This document shows positions 26,138-34,053 of a stretch of 64,000 nt of DNA, piece after piece. The notes under the pieces are model-generated. The model was not told where the DNA came from, did not search any database, and worked only from the letters and a program-made list of their open reading frames with translations. The stretch lies in the NCBI RefSeq assembly GCF_014697545.1, contig NZ_JACJSA010000014.1, positions 124,001 through 188,000 of the forward strand. The letters run 5' to 3'. Numbering within the stretch: position 1 is the stretch's first letter; each line of letters starts with the position of its first letter. The stretch comes from Oscillatoria sp. FACHB-1407 (GTDB lineage: Bacteria > Cyanobacteriota > Cyanobacteriia > Elainellales > Elainellaceae). The translations under genes were made by a program, and so were the position numbers.

Positions 26138-27319
26138 ATGAACAACACCTACATTGTGAGTAGCGTTCGTACAGCGGTAGGCAAAGCACCGAGAGGCACC
26201 CTCCGTCACACCCGTCCCGATGACTTGGGGGCAACAGCCGTCAAAGGCGCGATCGCTCAAGTCCCTGGCTTAGTCTCGAACCAGATTGATGATGTCATTC
26301 TGGGTTGCGCCATGCCCGAAGCAGAACAGGGCTTTAACATCGGGCGAATTGTGGCACTGCGAGCAGGCTTACCCGACTCTGTTGCGGGCTGCACCGTAAA
26401 TCGGCTGTGTGCATCAGGCTTACAGGCAATTGCTATGGCAAACCAGGCGATCGCTGTGGGTCAAGCCGATGTGATGGTGGCAGGCGGTGTGGAATCCATG
26501 AGCTTGATTCCCATGGGTGGACATCAGTTCTTACCCAACGCAGAACTGTTAACGGTTGCACCCGGTAGTTACATGACGATGGGACTGACTGCCGAGAATG
26601 TTGCAGAACGCTTTCACGTATCCCGTGCTGAGCAAGATGCGTTTGCGTTGCGATCGCACCAACGCGCCTTGAAGGCGATCGCCAACGGACAGTTTAAGGA
26701 TGAAATCGTTCCACTTACTGTCCGCGAAACGCTGTATCAGAATGGTCAAACCGAAACCCATGAAATCGTCTTTGACACCGACGAAGGACCCCGTTTGGAT
26801 ACGAGTCTGGAAGCCTTGTCTCACCTCAAACCTGCCTTTCGCATGAGTGGCAGCGTCACGGCAGGCAACGCTTCTCAAACGTCGGATGGAGCAGCTGCAA
26901 CCGTGTTGATGAGTGAACGGATGGTGACAGAACTGGGGGTTAAACCCCTGGGACGCTTGCTGGGATTTGCCGTCGTGGGAGTCGCGCCTGAAATTATGGG
27001 CATCGGCCCAGTGGTGGCGATTCCCAAGGTACTCCAGCAAGTGGGGTTGACGCTGGGTGACATTGGCTTAATTGAACTGAATGAAGCCTTTGCCGCCCAG
27101 TCGTTAGCCATCATTCGCGAATTGGGTTTGAATGACGAAATCGTGAATGTGAATGGAGGGGCGATCGCGCTTGGACATCCGCTTGGCTGCTCTGGGGCTA
27201 AGCTCACGGCTACTCTGCTGCACGAGATGAAACGGCGCGGCGTTCGTTATGGACTCGTCACCATGTGTGTGGGGGGTGGCATGGGTGCCGCAGGGGTTTT
27301 TGAAAATCTGATGTTGTAA
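26138..27319 (+). CDS. fadA: Acetyl-CoA acyltransferase (3-ketoacyl-CoA thiolase)
   Basis: 393 residues, full thiolase length. The acyl-accepting Cys lies in [19 protein letters not shown], the catalytic His in [18 protein letters not shown], and the second Cys in [16 protein letters not shown]. It would cleave 3-ketoacyl-CoA to acetyl-CoA and a shortened acyl-CoA. AAGGAACTGAACC precedes ATG. The order FadN-FadA-FadE is that of the Bacillus fad operon. It could in principle act in the synthetic direction (PhaA-like), but linkage to FadN and FadE favours degradation. Confidence 0.94.
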   Translation: MNNTYIVSSVRTAVGKAPRGTLRHTRPDDLGATAVKGAIAQVPGLVSNQIDDVILGCAMPEAEQGFNIGRIVALRAGLPDSVAGCTVNRLCASGLQAIAMANQAIAVGQADVMVAGGVESMSLIPMGGHQFLPNAELLTVAPGSYMTMGLTAENVAERFHVSRAEQDAFALRSHQRALKAIANGQFKDEIVPLTVRETLYQNGQTETHEIVFDTDEGPRLDTSLEALSHLKPAFRMSGSVTAGNASQTSDGAAATVLMSERMVTELGVKPLGRLLGFAVVGVAPEIMGIGPVVAIPKVLQQVGLTLGDIGLIELNEAFAAQSLAIIRELGLNDEIVNVNGGAIALGHPLGCSGAKLTATLLHEMKRRGVRYGLVTMCVGGGMGAAGVFENLML

Positions 27320-27325
27320 GCAACG

Positions 27326-27358
27326 AGATCTGCGACTTCTCAAAGAAGTCGCAGATCT
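27326..27358 (+). terminator. Perfect 15-bp hairpin after thiolase gene
   Basis: Inverted repeat with arms AGATCTGCGACTTCT / AGAAGTCGCAGATCT around CAA, 6 bp after the stop. There is no T-run, so it is an atypical terminator or a transcript-stabilising or mobile palindrome. Confidence 0.55.
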
Positions 27359-27448
27359 TAACTAAATCACCCCACCGCCTACGACACCTCCCCTGGCTAA
27401 GGCTACCGTGTGTACACAAGTCCCCTGAATCTCGCTAATGCTGAGTTT

Positions 27449-27526
27449 GATCCTCCCTAACCCTCCTTAAAAAGGAGGGAACTGGAGAGCCAAAGTCCCC
27501 CTTTTGAAGGGGGATTTAGGGGGATC
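27449..27526. repeat. Dispersed purine/pyrimidine hairpin repeat (CCCTCC family), copy 1
   Basis: Reads GATCCTCCCTAACCCTCCTT, then an AAGGAGGGA stem, then AAGTCCCCCTTTTGAAGGGGGATTT and GGGGGATC. Copies lie at 30425 (inverted orientation) and 55716, with a fragment at 30860. A common small intergenic element type in cyanobacteria; it separates fadA from fadE. Confidence 0.7.
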
Positions 27527-27611
27527 ATATGAAGCTCTAGCATCCCAACCCAGATCTGTGTAGACCGTAGCTTATAAGGGGCAACTCAAATCTTTAATAG
27601 GAGTAGTCAGA

Positions 27612-30047
27612 ATGATTTCCCTGCCGCTCATATGGACGCTTCCAGTGCTGCTGATTCTGTTCACAGTTCTGGGTTATTTGGGGGCATCCCTGTGGATGTG
27701 GACGGTCTATGCGATCGCCGTTCTTGCCCTCTTCAATCCACCGATCGCCATTTGGGGAGTGTTTGGCGCGATCGCCCTCATCCTCAATCTGCCTGTTTTG
27801 AGGCAACGACTGATCACGGCTCCCATCGTCAAACTGATTCACCAAATGAAACTGTTGCCAAAGATTTCGGAGACAGAACGAGCTGCGATCGAGGCAGGGA
27901 ATGTGTGGGTAGAAGGGGAATTCTTCACAGGAAAACCGAACTTCGATCGCATCCGCAATGAACCCTATCCAGAAGTATCACCAGAATTGCAGGCGTTTCT
28001 CGATGGACCCGTCGAGCGAGTTTGCCAGATGGCGACAGATTGGGAGATTTACCAGCGCAAAGATTTGCCCCCCGAAGTGTGGGATTACCTGAAGCAAGAG
28101 CGTTTTTTCGGCATGATGATTCCCCAGGAGTATGGGGGATTAGGGTTTACTAACCTGGCGTATAGCACCGTCATGGTGAAACTTGCCTCACGTTCCTTCA
28201 CCCATGTCGCCACTGTGGGTGTCACCAACTCTCTTGGTCCTGCCAAACTGCTCCTCCGCTACGGTACACCCGAACAAAAGCAACATTACCTACCCCGATT
28301 AGCCCGTGGTGAAGACATCCCCTGCTTTGCCCTGACGGAACCCACGGCTGGATCAGATGCCGCCAATCTTTCCTCACATGGGGAAGTGTTTCGGGGTGAA
28401 GATGGCAAGCTGTATCTGCGGCTAAACTGGCGCAAACGATACATCACATTGGGGGCGATCGCCACCCTGCTCGGACTCGCCTTCCGGTTGCGTGACCCCG
28501 ATAACTTGCTGGGCAAAGGGCAGGATGTCGGCATTACCTGCGTCTTAGTGCCGACCCATACGCCTGGTGTGCTGATCAACAAACGTCACGACCCGATGGG
28601 GGTTCCCTTCTATAACTCGCCTACGGAAGGGCATAACGTCATCCTCCCCATCGAACAGATCATCGGTGGCGTGGAACAGGCAGGACAAGGCTGGAAGATG
28701 CTGATGCAGGCTCTCGCAGCAGGACGAGGCATTAGTTTCCCGGCAACCTGTACGGGAGTGGCAAAATTGGTGTCGCGTGTCGCCAGTGCCCACAGCGTTG
28801 TGCGTCAGCAGTTTGGCTTGTCGATTGGACGGTTTGAAGGCGTTGAAGAACCGCTTGCTCGCATCGCAGGATTCACCTATGTCATGGATGCCGTGCGGTT
28901 GTATACCTGTGGCGCAGTAGACCGGGGAGAACAACCTGCCGTTGTATCCGCGATCGCCAAATACAACACCACTGAACTCTCCCGCACCATCATCAACGAT
29001 GGCATGGATATTTTGGGTGGCTCTGGCATTTGTCGCGGTCCCCGTAACTTGCTTGCCAATATCTACACCGCAACCCCCATTTCCATCACCGTCGAGGGAG
29101 CCAATATCCTCACCCGTACATTGATGATTTTTGGACAGGGCGTGATTCGTTGCCATCCTTACGTCTACGCCGAGACGCAAGCGTTGCACAGTGGAGATAT
29201 TGCAGCCTTTGACCAAGCCTTCTGGTCGCACATGGGGTTGATGGTTCGTAACTTATTCCGAACCACGTTGCTGAGCCTGACCCGAGGACGATTGGCGCGA
29301 TCGCCCCTCGCTGGACCCACCGCATCCTATTACCGCAAACTGGTTTGGGCTTCTTCTACCTTTGCTTTGCTGACTGATCTGTCTCTGATCGCCTTTGGTG
29401 GTTCGCTCAAACGCAAGGAAAAACTCACCGGACGATTTGCCGATGTGTTGTCCTGGTTGTATTTGGGAACTGCTACACTGAGACGATTTGAAGCAGAAGG
29501 ACAACAAGCCGAAGACCTACCCATCGTTCATTGGGTGATGCAACATGCCTTTGCCCAAATGCAGACAGCTTTTGAAGGAATCTTCAGCAATTTGGATATT
29601 CCGATTCTGGGGAGTCTCCTGCGAGGACCTATCCTCACCCTCTGGCGATTAAATTCAATTGGCACAGAACCTTCTGATCAGCTAGGCAGTCAGGTCGCAC
29701 AAAGTTTGCAGAAGCAGGGAATGGTGCGCGATCGCCTCACTACTGGTATTCACCTTCCCACTGACCCCGACCAAGCCCTGGGACGGTTAGAACATGCCTT
29801 TGATCTGGTTCATCAAGCCGATCCGATCTTCAAAAGAATCAAGGCGGCAAATCGTGCAGGACATTCAACCAGTTCTCTCGATGTAGTGGAAACTGCCTAT
29901 CAATCCGGCTTAATTAGCGAAGCTGAAAAACATCTGCTGCGGGAAGCCGATAAGGCACGCAATGATGCCATTCAAGTCGATGCATTCACAATGGAAGATT
30001 ATCAACGCGAACGGCTCATGCCCTTGAATGCCACTGTTGTCCAATAA
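27612..30047 (+). CDS. fadE: Acyl-CoA dehydrogenase, long membrane-type FadE
   Basis: 811 residues. Two or three N-terminal hydrophobic helices (LPVLLILFTVLGYLGASLWM; YAIAVLALFNPPIAIWGVFG), then ERAAIEAGNVWVEGEFFTGK, EVWDYLKQERFFGMMIPQEY, and IPCFALTEPTAGSDAANLSS, the FAD/substrate region. DUF1974-type C-terminal domain after about residue 500 (MIFGQGVIRCHPYVYAE). The layout and length match gamma-proteobacterial FadE (814 in E. coli), not the about 590-residue Bacillus form. It makes the first, oxidative step of beta-oxidation with electron transfer to a flavoprotein. A 290-bp gap with repeats separates it from fadA, so it may have its own promoter. Foreign origin is likely. Confidence 0.93.
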   Translation: MISLPLIWTLPVLLILFTVLGYLGASLWMWTVYAIAVLALFNPPIAIWGVFGAIALILNLPVLRQRLITAPIVKLIHQMKLLPKISETERAAIEAGNVWVEGEFFTGKPNFDRIRNEPYPEVSPELQAFLDGPVERVCQMATDWEIYQRKDLPPEVWDYLKQERFFGMMIPQEYGGLGFTNLAYSTVMVKLASRSFTHVATVGVTNSLGPAKLLLRYGTPEQKQHYLPRLARGEDIPCFALTEPTAGSDAANLSSHGEVFRGEDGKLYLRLNWRKRYITLGAIATLLGLAFRLRDPDNLLGKGQDVGITCVLVPTHTPGVLINKRHDPMGVPFYNSPTEGHNVILPIEQIIGGVEQAGQGWKMLMQALAAGRGISFPATCTGVAKLVSRVASAHSVVRQQFGLSIGRFEGVEEPLARIAGFTYVMDAVRLYTCGAVDRGEQPAVVSAIAKYNTTELSRTIINDGMDILGGSGICRGPRNLLANIYTATPISITVEGANILTRTLMIFGQGVIRCHPYVYAETQALHSGDIAAFDQAFWSHMGLMVRNLFRTTLLSLTRGRLARSPLAGPTASYYRKLVWASSTFALLTDLSLIAFGGSLKRKEKLTGRFADVLSWLYLGTATLRRFEAEGQQAEDLPIVHWVMQHAFAQMQTAFEGIFSNLDIPILGSLLRGPILTLWRLNSIGTEPSDQLGSQVAQSLQKQGMVRDRLTTGIHLPTDPDQALGRLEHAFDLVHQADPIFKRIKAANRAGHSTSSLDVVETAYQSGLISEAEKHLLREADKARNDAIQVDAFTMEDYQRERLMPLNATVVQ

Positions 30048-30630
30048 TTGCTACGCCTCCATTAGCTGACATTTTGCACCTCCTCTAGCAACTTGCCCTC
30101 GAATAAATTCGGGGGTTAATTGTTGCCAGGGACGCAAGAGCTAAACTATAGCTGTAGTCACCTCAGTTAAGACAAGGCACTCAACAGGACAGACGCGATT
30201 AATCGCGTCTCTCTCAGCAGAACTCAAATTCAATGTCCTAATGGTTTTGGCGATCGCTATAATTCAAATTTAAGGCTACGCATCTGACCCGTTCTAACCT
30301 CCCCATTAGTAGGGCTACAGTGTATTCACAAGCATCGATTCAGCTTAAGCAGGTTTAGAACCTATTCTCTCGTAAGGAAACTACCGCGTACACAGATCTC
30401 GGTTGAGATGCCAACTTTCTGCACGATCTCCCTCAAATCTCTCTTCAAAAGGGGGACTTTAGACTCCGGTTCCCTCCTTTTTAAGGAGGGTTAGGGAGGA
30501 TCAACCCCAGCATTGACTAGGCAGGAGCAGTGCTACAAGCGGTGGGTGCGGTCTGTAGCAGCAATTTCTAAATCTGATATGGGAACCTACGTCCACCTTT
30601 TTCAAAGGATTAAGAGGAAATCCCGTCTTG
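30048..30630. other. Gene-free repeat-rich stretch
   Basis: After fadE no credible gene is seen up to 31098. This first part holds a perfect 20-bp palindrome of arms AGACGCGATT / AATCGCGTCT (30191-30210), the inverted CCCTCC-family repeat at 30425, and little else. Confidence 0.6.
30425..30503. repeat. CCCTCC-family hairpin repeat, copy 2 (inverted)
   Basis: Reverse-oriented copy of the element at 27449, ending in TTAGGGAGGATC. With the first copy it flanks fadE on both sides in opposite orientation. Confidence 0.65.
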
Positions 30631-30830
30631 CAATGCCATTGCAGCTCCGACAATGCCATTGCAGCTCTTACAATACGATTGCAGCTCTTACAATGCGATT
30701 GCAGCTCTTACAATGCGATTGCAGCTCTTACAATGCGATTGCAGCTCCGACAATGCGATTGCAGCTCTTGCAATGCGATTGTAGCTCCGACAATGCGATT
30801 GCAGCCCTTACAATACGATTGCAGCCACTA
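30631..30830. repeat. Tandem array of ten 20-bp units
   Basis: Ten head-to-tail copies with a strict 20-bp period; consensus CAATGCGATTGCAGCTCTTA. Differences between units are single bases (CCGA for CTTA, TACG for TGCG). Each unit contains CAATGCGATTG, a small palindrome. Because 20 is not a multiple of three, apparent reading frames across it are spurious. No spacers, so not CRISPR. Confidence 0.9.
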
Positions 30831-30924
30831 TATTAAGAGCTGCTTTATAAGCAGAGCTTTTGATCCCCCTAAATCCCCCTTCAAAAGGGAGACTTCAGCT
30901 TCCATCAATCCAATAGAACATCTA

Positions 30925-31017
30925 TATAGCAACCCTAAATGATTTGTGAAAGTGCCCGCCCATCGGGCGGGCACTTTCACAAATCACCTTTTTCACAAAT
31001 CAGATAGGACTGCTATA
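30925..31017. repeat. TATAGC-type hairpin repeat, copy C
   Basis: 93-bp palindromic element starting TATAGCAACCCTAAATGATT and ending AGATAGGACTGCTATA, with a perfect central stem AAGTGCCCGCCC / GGGCGGGCACTT. Same length and ends as copy A, different centre. Confidence 0.72.
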
Positions 31018-31097
31018 TATCAACAAAGACTAACATTATCTGTTAGTCGATTTTTTCATTGGGCACATTAAAGAAGTAATTTTCTAAAGGTCAACAC

Positions 31098-31466
31098 ATG
31101 CCCTCCTTAGATGTTAGTAGACGACTAGCTCGTCAAATTATCGATCAGGATATTGATTCTTTGAATGGTCTTAATGCTGTAGGCGAATATACGATCGCTC
31201 GTCCTGAAGGCTCACCCGCCAACTTAAAAGCAACCTATGCTGCAATGTTAGAACAACGACAAAATGAAGTTGAAAAACTAGCTGTCTATCGGGCTGCTGT
31301 GGATGCGGCTCGACAAGCAGAATGGGAATTTCACAACGCAGTTTTAGCAATGAAAGGAATGGTGCTCGGGCAATTTGGTCCTGATAGTGACCAAGTGCAA
31401 GCCATTGGCTTAAAGAAGAAGTCAAACCGCAAACGCCCAACTCGTCAAAAAGCTCAATCTGCTTAG
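31098..31466 (+). CDS. Conserved small hydrophilic protein of unknown function
   Basis: 122 residues: SRRLARQIIDQDIDSLNGLN at the start, a helical heptad-rich middle (AMLEQRQNEVEKLAVYRAAV, then ARQAEWEFHNAVLAMKGMVL) and a conserved-looking GQFGPDSDQVQAIGLKKKS tail with a basic end RKRPTRQKAQ. A weak AAAGG precedes ATG. I do not recognise a named domain, though the tail pattern looks like a widespread cyanobacterial hypothetical. It stands alone between repeats. The basic end suggests nucleic acid or membrane contact; that is a guess. Confidence 0.75.
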   Translation: MPSLDVSRRLARQIIDQDIDSLNGLNAVGEYTIARPEGSPANLKATYAAMLEQRQNEVEKLAVYRAAVDAARQAEWEFHNAVLAMKGMVLGQFGPDSDQVQAIGLKKKSNRKRPTRQKAQSA

Positions 31467-31913
31467 CCCCCATTAGCTCAGTATGTTTTTAGCGATCGCG
31501 TTCGTTTTGCAGGCAAGCCTGAACGAGTGCGATTGTTTTATTTTGAGTTAATTTGGGCGATCGCTCTAGCTGCAACAACGCTAAGAACGTAATCAATTTT
31601 CTGAGTTTAGAACAGTCAAGCCGAATGTAGCATAACTTATACTTATAACTCCTATGGTAGAACGATTAGTGCGATCGCACTGGCTAGAACACAAGTTTGT
31701 CTAGCCGGAACACAGGTTTGTCTCGACAGGTGCTATATCAACCAGCACATAAAGAGGCTATTGAAAAACAAGCCAATAGTTTCATAACTCAATTGTTTTA
31801 TCAAGATGGAGTGGGGGCAATTTTTCTGTTAAGGAATGCTCTCAAAACAAGGACAACTCGGAAATCCTGGGTATTATCAGGGAAGCCTCACTTTGGTGTT
31901 CCATGCTTGTTGA
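31467..31913. other. Gene-free stretch, nothing recognised
   Basis: About 450 bp with HIP1 sites and short open frames without family resemblance. One frame entering the cNMP gene from 31697 (LYQPAHKEAIEKQANSFITQ) has protein-like composition and could be a remnant, but I cannot name it. Confidence 0.4.
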
Positions 31914-32696
31914 ATGCAGGGCGTAATGGACACAATGAATGCTGAAACCACTTTTGCCGTATCCTCTCAACCGCGACCTCTAGTGGTAGTGCGAGAGCAA
32001 CCCTTGCCATGGGGAATGAATGGTTGGCAGGATACTGTCGTTGATGAAGTAGCAGTTGCAGATTGCAGCCATTGGTTAAGTTCTCATCGAGCCTGGGGAC
32101 AACTTCCAACGCAAGCCTTGACCGCGATCGCCCAATCTTCTTTCTGTTTTCCAGTAAAAGCCCAAACCCTGATCTATCAAGAGGGACAAACTCCCATTGG
32201 GCTATATCTACTTAAAGAGGGCAACATTGAAATCTTTCGTCAATCTCCGATTGGGAAATCGTTGATTTGTTGCCGAAATGTGGGTGATTTATTTGGCTGT
32301 ACGTTGATTGCCAATGCAGTGGAAGGAGCCTATCAAACCAGTGCGATCGCCCGTTTTGTTGATCCAGAGCAGCCTGACTATCTCACAGTCGTTTACGCCT
32401 ATCTTCCCGTGACTCTGGCAGTCAATCTAGCACACTACGTTCCGGCTGCTATAACCGAAGCAGGGCAAATGTTGCCTGTCCTGGCACGCACTCTGGGCTA
32501 CAGTGGTTCTGGCTTACCAACGTTGGTTTGGAGTTTGGATGTGGCTCAATTCCTGCAAGGAGTCACGCTGCTCTCTGCGATGATGTTTAGCCCTTATCCT
32601 CTGTGGCGGATGACGCAGCGATCGCTATTCAAAAATATTCCTCACCTCCTACTCATGTTAGGTTTTACAGTATTCTTTTTTAAGTTGATGATTTGA
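31914..32696 (+). CDS. Cyclic-nucleotide-binding-domain protein with membrane tail (possible internal deletion)
   Basis: 260 residues. A cNMP-type beta roll covers about 65-150 (QSSFCFPVKAQTLIYQEGQT, then PIGLYLLKEGNIEIFRQSPI), but its last part is replaced after TSAIARFVD by a membrane-protein tail: LTVVYAYLPVTLAVNLAHYV, then FLQGVTLLSAMMFSPYP and HLLLMLGFTVFFFKLMI. That tail resembles the end of polytopic membrane proteins such as polyferredoxins. The abrupt change suggests an in-frame deletion of a larger gene, or a real fusion. Several ATGs (31914, 31926, 31935) can start it. Ligand and partner unknown; upstream 31.5-31.9 kb shows no linked gene. Confidence 0.6.
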   Translation: MQGVMDTMNAETTFAVSSQPRPLVVVREQPLPWGMNGWQDTVVDEVAVADCSHWLSSHRAWGQLPTQALTAIAQSSFCFPVKAQTLIYQEGQTPIGLYLLKEGNIEIFRQSPIGKSLICCRNVGDLFGCTLIANAVEGAYQTSAIARFVDPEQPDYLTVVYAYLPVTLAVNLAHYVPAAITEAGQMLPVLARTLGYSGSGLPTLVWSLDVAQFLQGVTLLSAMMFSPYPLWRMTQRSLFKNIPHLLLMLGFTVFFFKLMI

Positions 32697-32755
32697 AGCG
32701 TCTTAGCAACCAGAACTCGACAGATAAACGATAAATCACCAGGCTTAACGGATGG

Positions 32756-33337
32756 CTAAACATTGGTTTCATTCTCAAGGCGATCGCTTAAAGACTCTAC
32801 AACCATCCTGAGTGAGTCGTGAAATTTTGCGTTCTTCAAATTAACCTGTCTTAGGGTCGCGTTTTCTAGCACGATATCCGTCAGATCTGTATCACTCAAA
32901 TTACATTTCCAAAGAAATGCCTGGTTGAATTGGGCATTCGTTAGTTCTGCTCGTTCTAAATTTGTCCGGCTTAGATAGGCTCCTTGCAAGTTTGCTTTGT
33001 GTAAACAAGCTCTGAATAAATTAGCATCTGATAAATCTGCATTGCTCAGATTTGCCCCAGTCAGGTTTGCTTGAGTCAGGTTTGCTTCTCGCAGGTACGC
33101 TCCGGTTAAATTGGCGTGGCTGAGGTCGCTTCTACTCAGATCTGCGCCACTCAAATCTGCATATGACAAATCTGCTCCACGCAAATCGATCTGGCTCAAA
33201 TCGGCACGAACCAGAAGCGCACCTCTCAGCGATCGCCCATCCACAAACTTGAATTGGAACTGGATGCGATCGCACGATGGCTCGTGATTGGCGTACGACC
33301 AAACGGGCGTTTGTTCACGAAATGGATCAACTTTCAT
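32756..33337 (-). CDS. Pentapeptide-repeat protein
   Basis: 193 residues. From about residue 38 to 165 runs a nearly unbroken series of A(D/N)LxX pentapeptides (LRGADLSYADLSGADLSRSD; LREANLTQANLTGANLSNAD; later ELTNAQFNQAFLWKCNL), about 25 units, forming a right-handed beta-helix. The short N-terminus (WSYANHEPSCDRIQFQFKF) and C-terminus (VVESLSDRLENETNV) are unassigned. No signal peptide. Such proteins are numerous in cyanobacteria; a few mimic DNA and inhibit gyrase, but nothing here points to a target. Confidence 0.9.
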   Translation of the reverse strand: MKVDPFREQTPVWSYANHEPSCDRIQFQFKFVDGRSLRGALLVRADLSQIDLRGADLSYADLSGADLSRSDLSHANLTGAYLREANLTQANLTGANLSNADLSDANLFRACLHKANLQGAYLSRTNLERAELTNAQFNQAFLWKCNLSDTDLTDIVLENATLRQVNLKNAKFHDSLRMVVESLSDRLENETNV

Positions 33338-33385
33338 AACGATTGGTTTGCCTTGGGACTGGGTTACAGCCCCCTGATTAGATAG

Positions 33386-33480
33386 TTGCTATAGCAAGAC
33401 AGTTCATACAAGGGTGTGGGGCTGCGCCCCCAGCCAGGAGTTCCACTCCTGCACCCCATCCAACCCCTCGGTTGCTATAG
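33386..33480. repeat. TATAGC-related GC-rich hairpin repeat, copy D
   Basis: Starts TTGCTATAGCAAGACAGTTC and ends CTCGGTTGCTATAG. The middle has GGGGCTGCGCCCCC and GGAGTTCCACTCC stems. Similar GC-rich cores without the TATAGC ends occur at 47697 and 52755. Confidence 0.65.
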
Positions 33481-33486
33481 ATGTTG

Positions 33487-33828
33487 TTAATCGTCGAAGA
33501 CGTAGATGGCTTCTCCGATGGCTTCTCCACTGCCAGGCGTGAGACTCAGAGCTTCAAATGCATTGTCGTCAGTGTATTGACCTGCAACCGTAATACGATC
33601 GCCTGCTCGCAGGTTTACCTGACGGATCGAACGTGATTCGGCTTCAACTAAAATCTGACCTGTTCCATCATTGAGGATAAAGTCATCCCCCTGTACACGC
33701 ACTACTTCTCCTGAAATCGTGACACTGTTTTGCCGCTGTAAATCGCCAATAGTCGTCTGCGCGATCGCTGTTGCTGGTACGATCAATGCAGATGCTAAAG
33801 CCAGTGTGGTTGCGAATCCAAGCTTCAT
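33487..33828 (-). CDS. Exported OB-fold (YgiW/BOF-like) protein
   Basis: 113 residues from ATG 33828, with GGAG 7 nt upstream. Signal peptide: MKLGFATTLALASALIVPAT ending AIAQ. The mature part TTIGDLQRQNSVTISGEVVR, DDFILNDGTGQILVEAESRS, then LRAGDRITVAGQYTDD has the pattern of the bacterial OB-fold family (YgiW/NirD type), small periplasmic proteins linked to stress tolerance in enterobacteria. The acidic end VFDD is unusual. It is a single gene between a repeat and the MITE-like element, and no regulator is adjacent. Confidence 0.82.
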   Translation of the reverse strand: MKLGFATTLALASALIVPATAIAQTTIGDLQRQNSVTISGEVVRVQGDDFILNDGTGQILVEAESRSIRQVNLRAGDRITVAGQYTDDNAFEALSLTPGSGEAIGEAIYVFDD

Positions 33829-33936
33829 ATAAATCTCCAAAGTAGAGTGTGATTGTCTCTATCTCTAGCTTGCAAGGTAAAAGTAACAGGAAGGTTTCAA
33901 CGAGGTATAGCGACGGTCGAGACAGTTGAGACAAGG

Positions 33937-34046
33937 GGTGGTGTTCCAAACCTGTTGATAACCTCTGTAAGACCCCCTGTAGTCCCCCTTACCAAGGGGG
34001 ACGGCGACAGCCGGGGGTTAGTGGCAACAGATCTGAAACACTACCT
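33937..34046. mobile_element. 110-bp MITE-like element, copy 1
   Basis: Identical over 110 bp to 60960-61069. Its ends are imperfect inverted repeats: GGTGGTGTTCCAAACCTGTT at the left and the complement of GGTAGTGTTTCAGATCTGTTG at the right. The core has a CCCCCTTACCAAGGGGG stem. No coding capacity. It ends 7 bp before the histidine kinase stop. Confidence 0.75.
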
Positions 34047-34053
34047 CCTGCGT

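Noticed and set aside
26138-27319. PhaA-type biosynthetic thiolase for PHB
   Set aside because: No PhaB/C/E genes are near; tight linkage to FadN favours degradation.
30631-30830. CRISPR array
   Set aside because: The 20-bp units are contiguous with no unique spacers, and no cas gene is nearby.
30513-30942. Repeat-encoded proteins in two frames across the 20-bp array
   Set aside because: Period 20 is not a multiple of three, frames carry no ribosome binding site, and the translation is only a cycling repeat.
33487-33840. Start at 33840 for the OB-fold protein
   Set aside because: The ATG at 33828 has GGAG at proper distance and gives a clean signal peptide.
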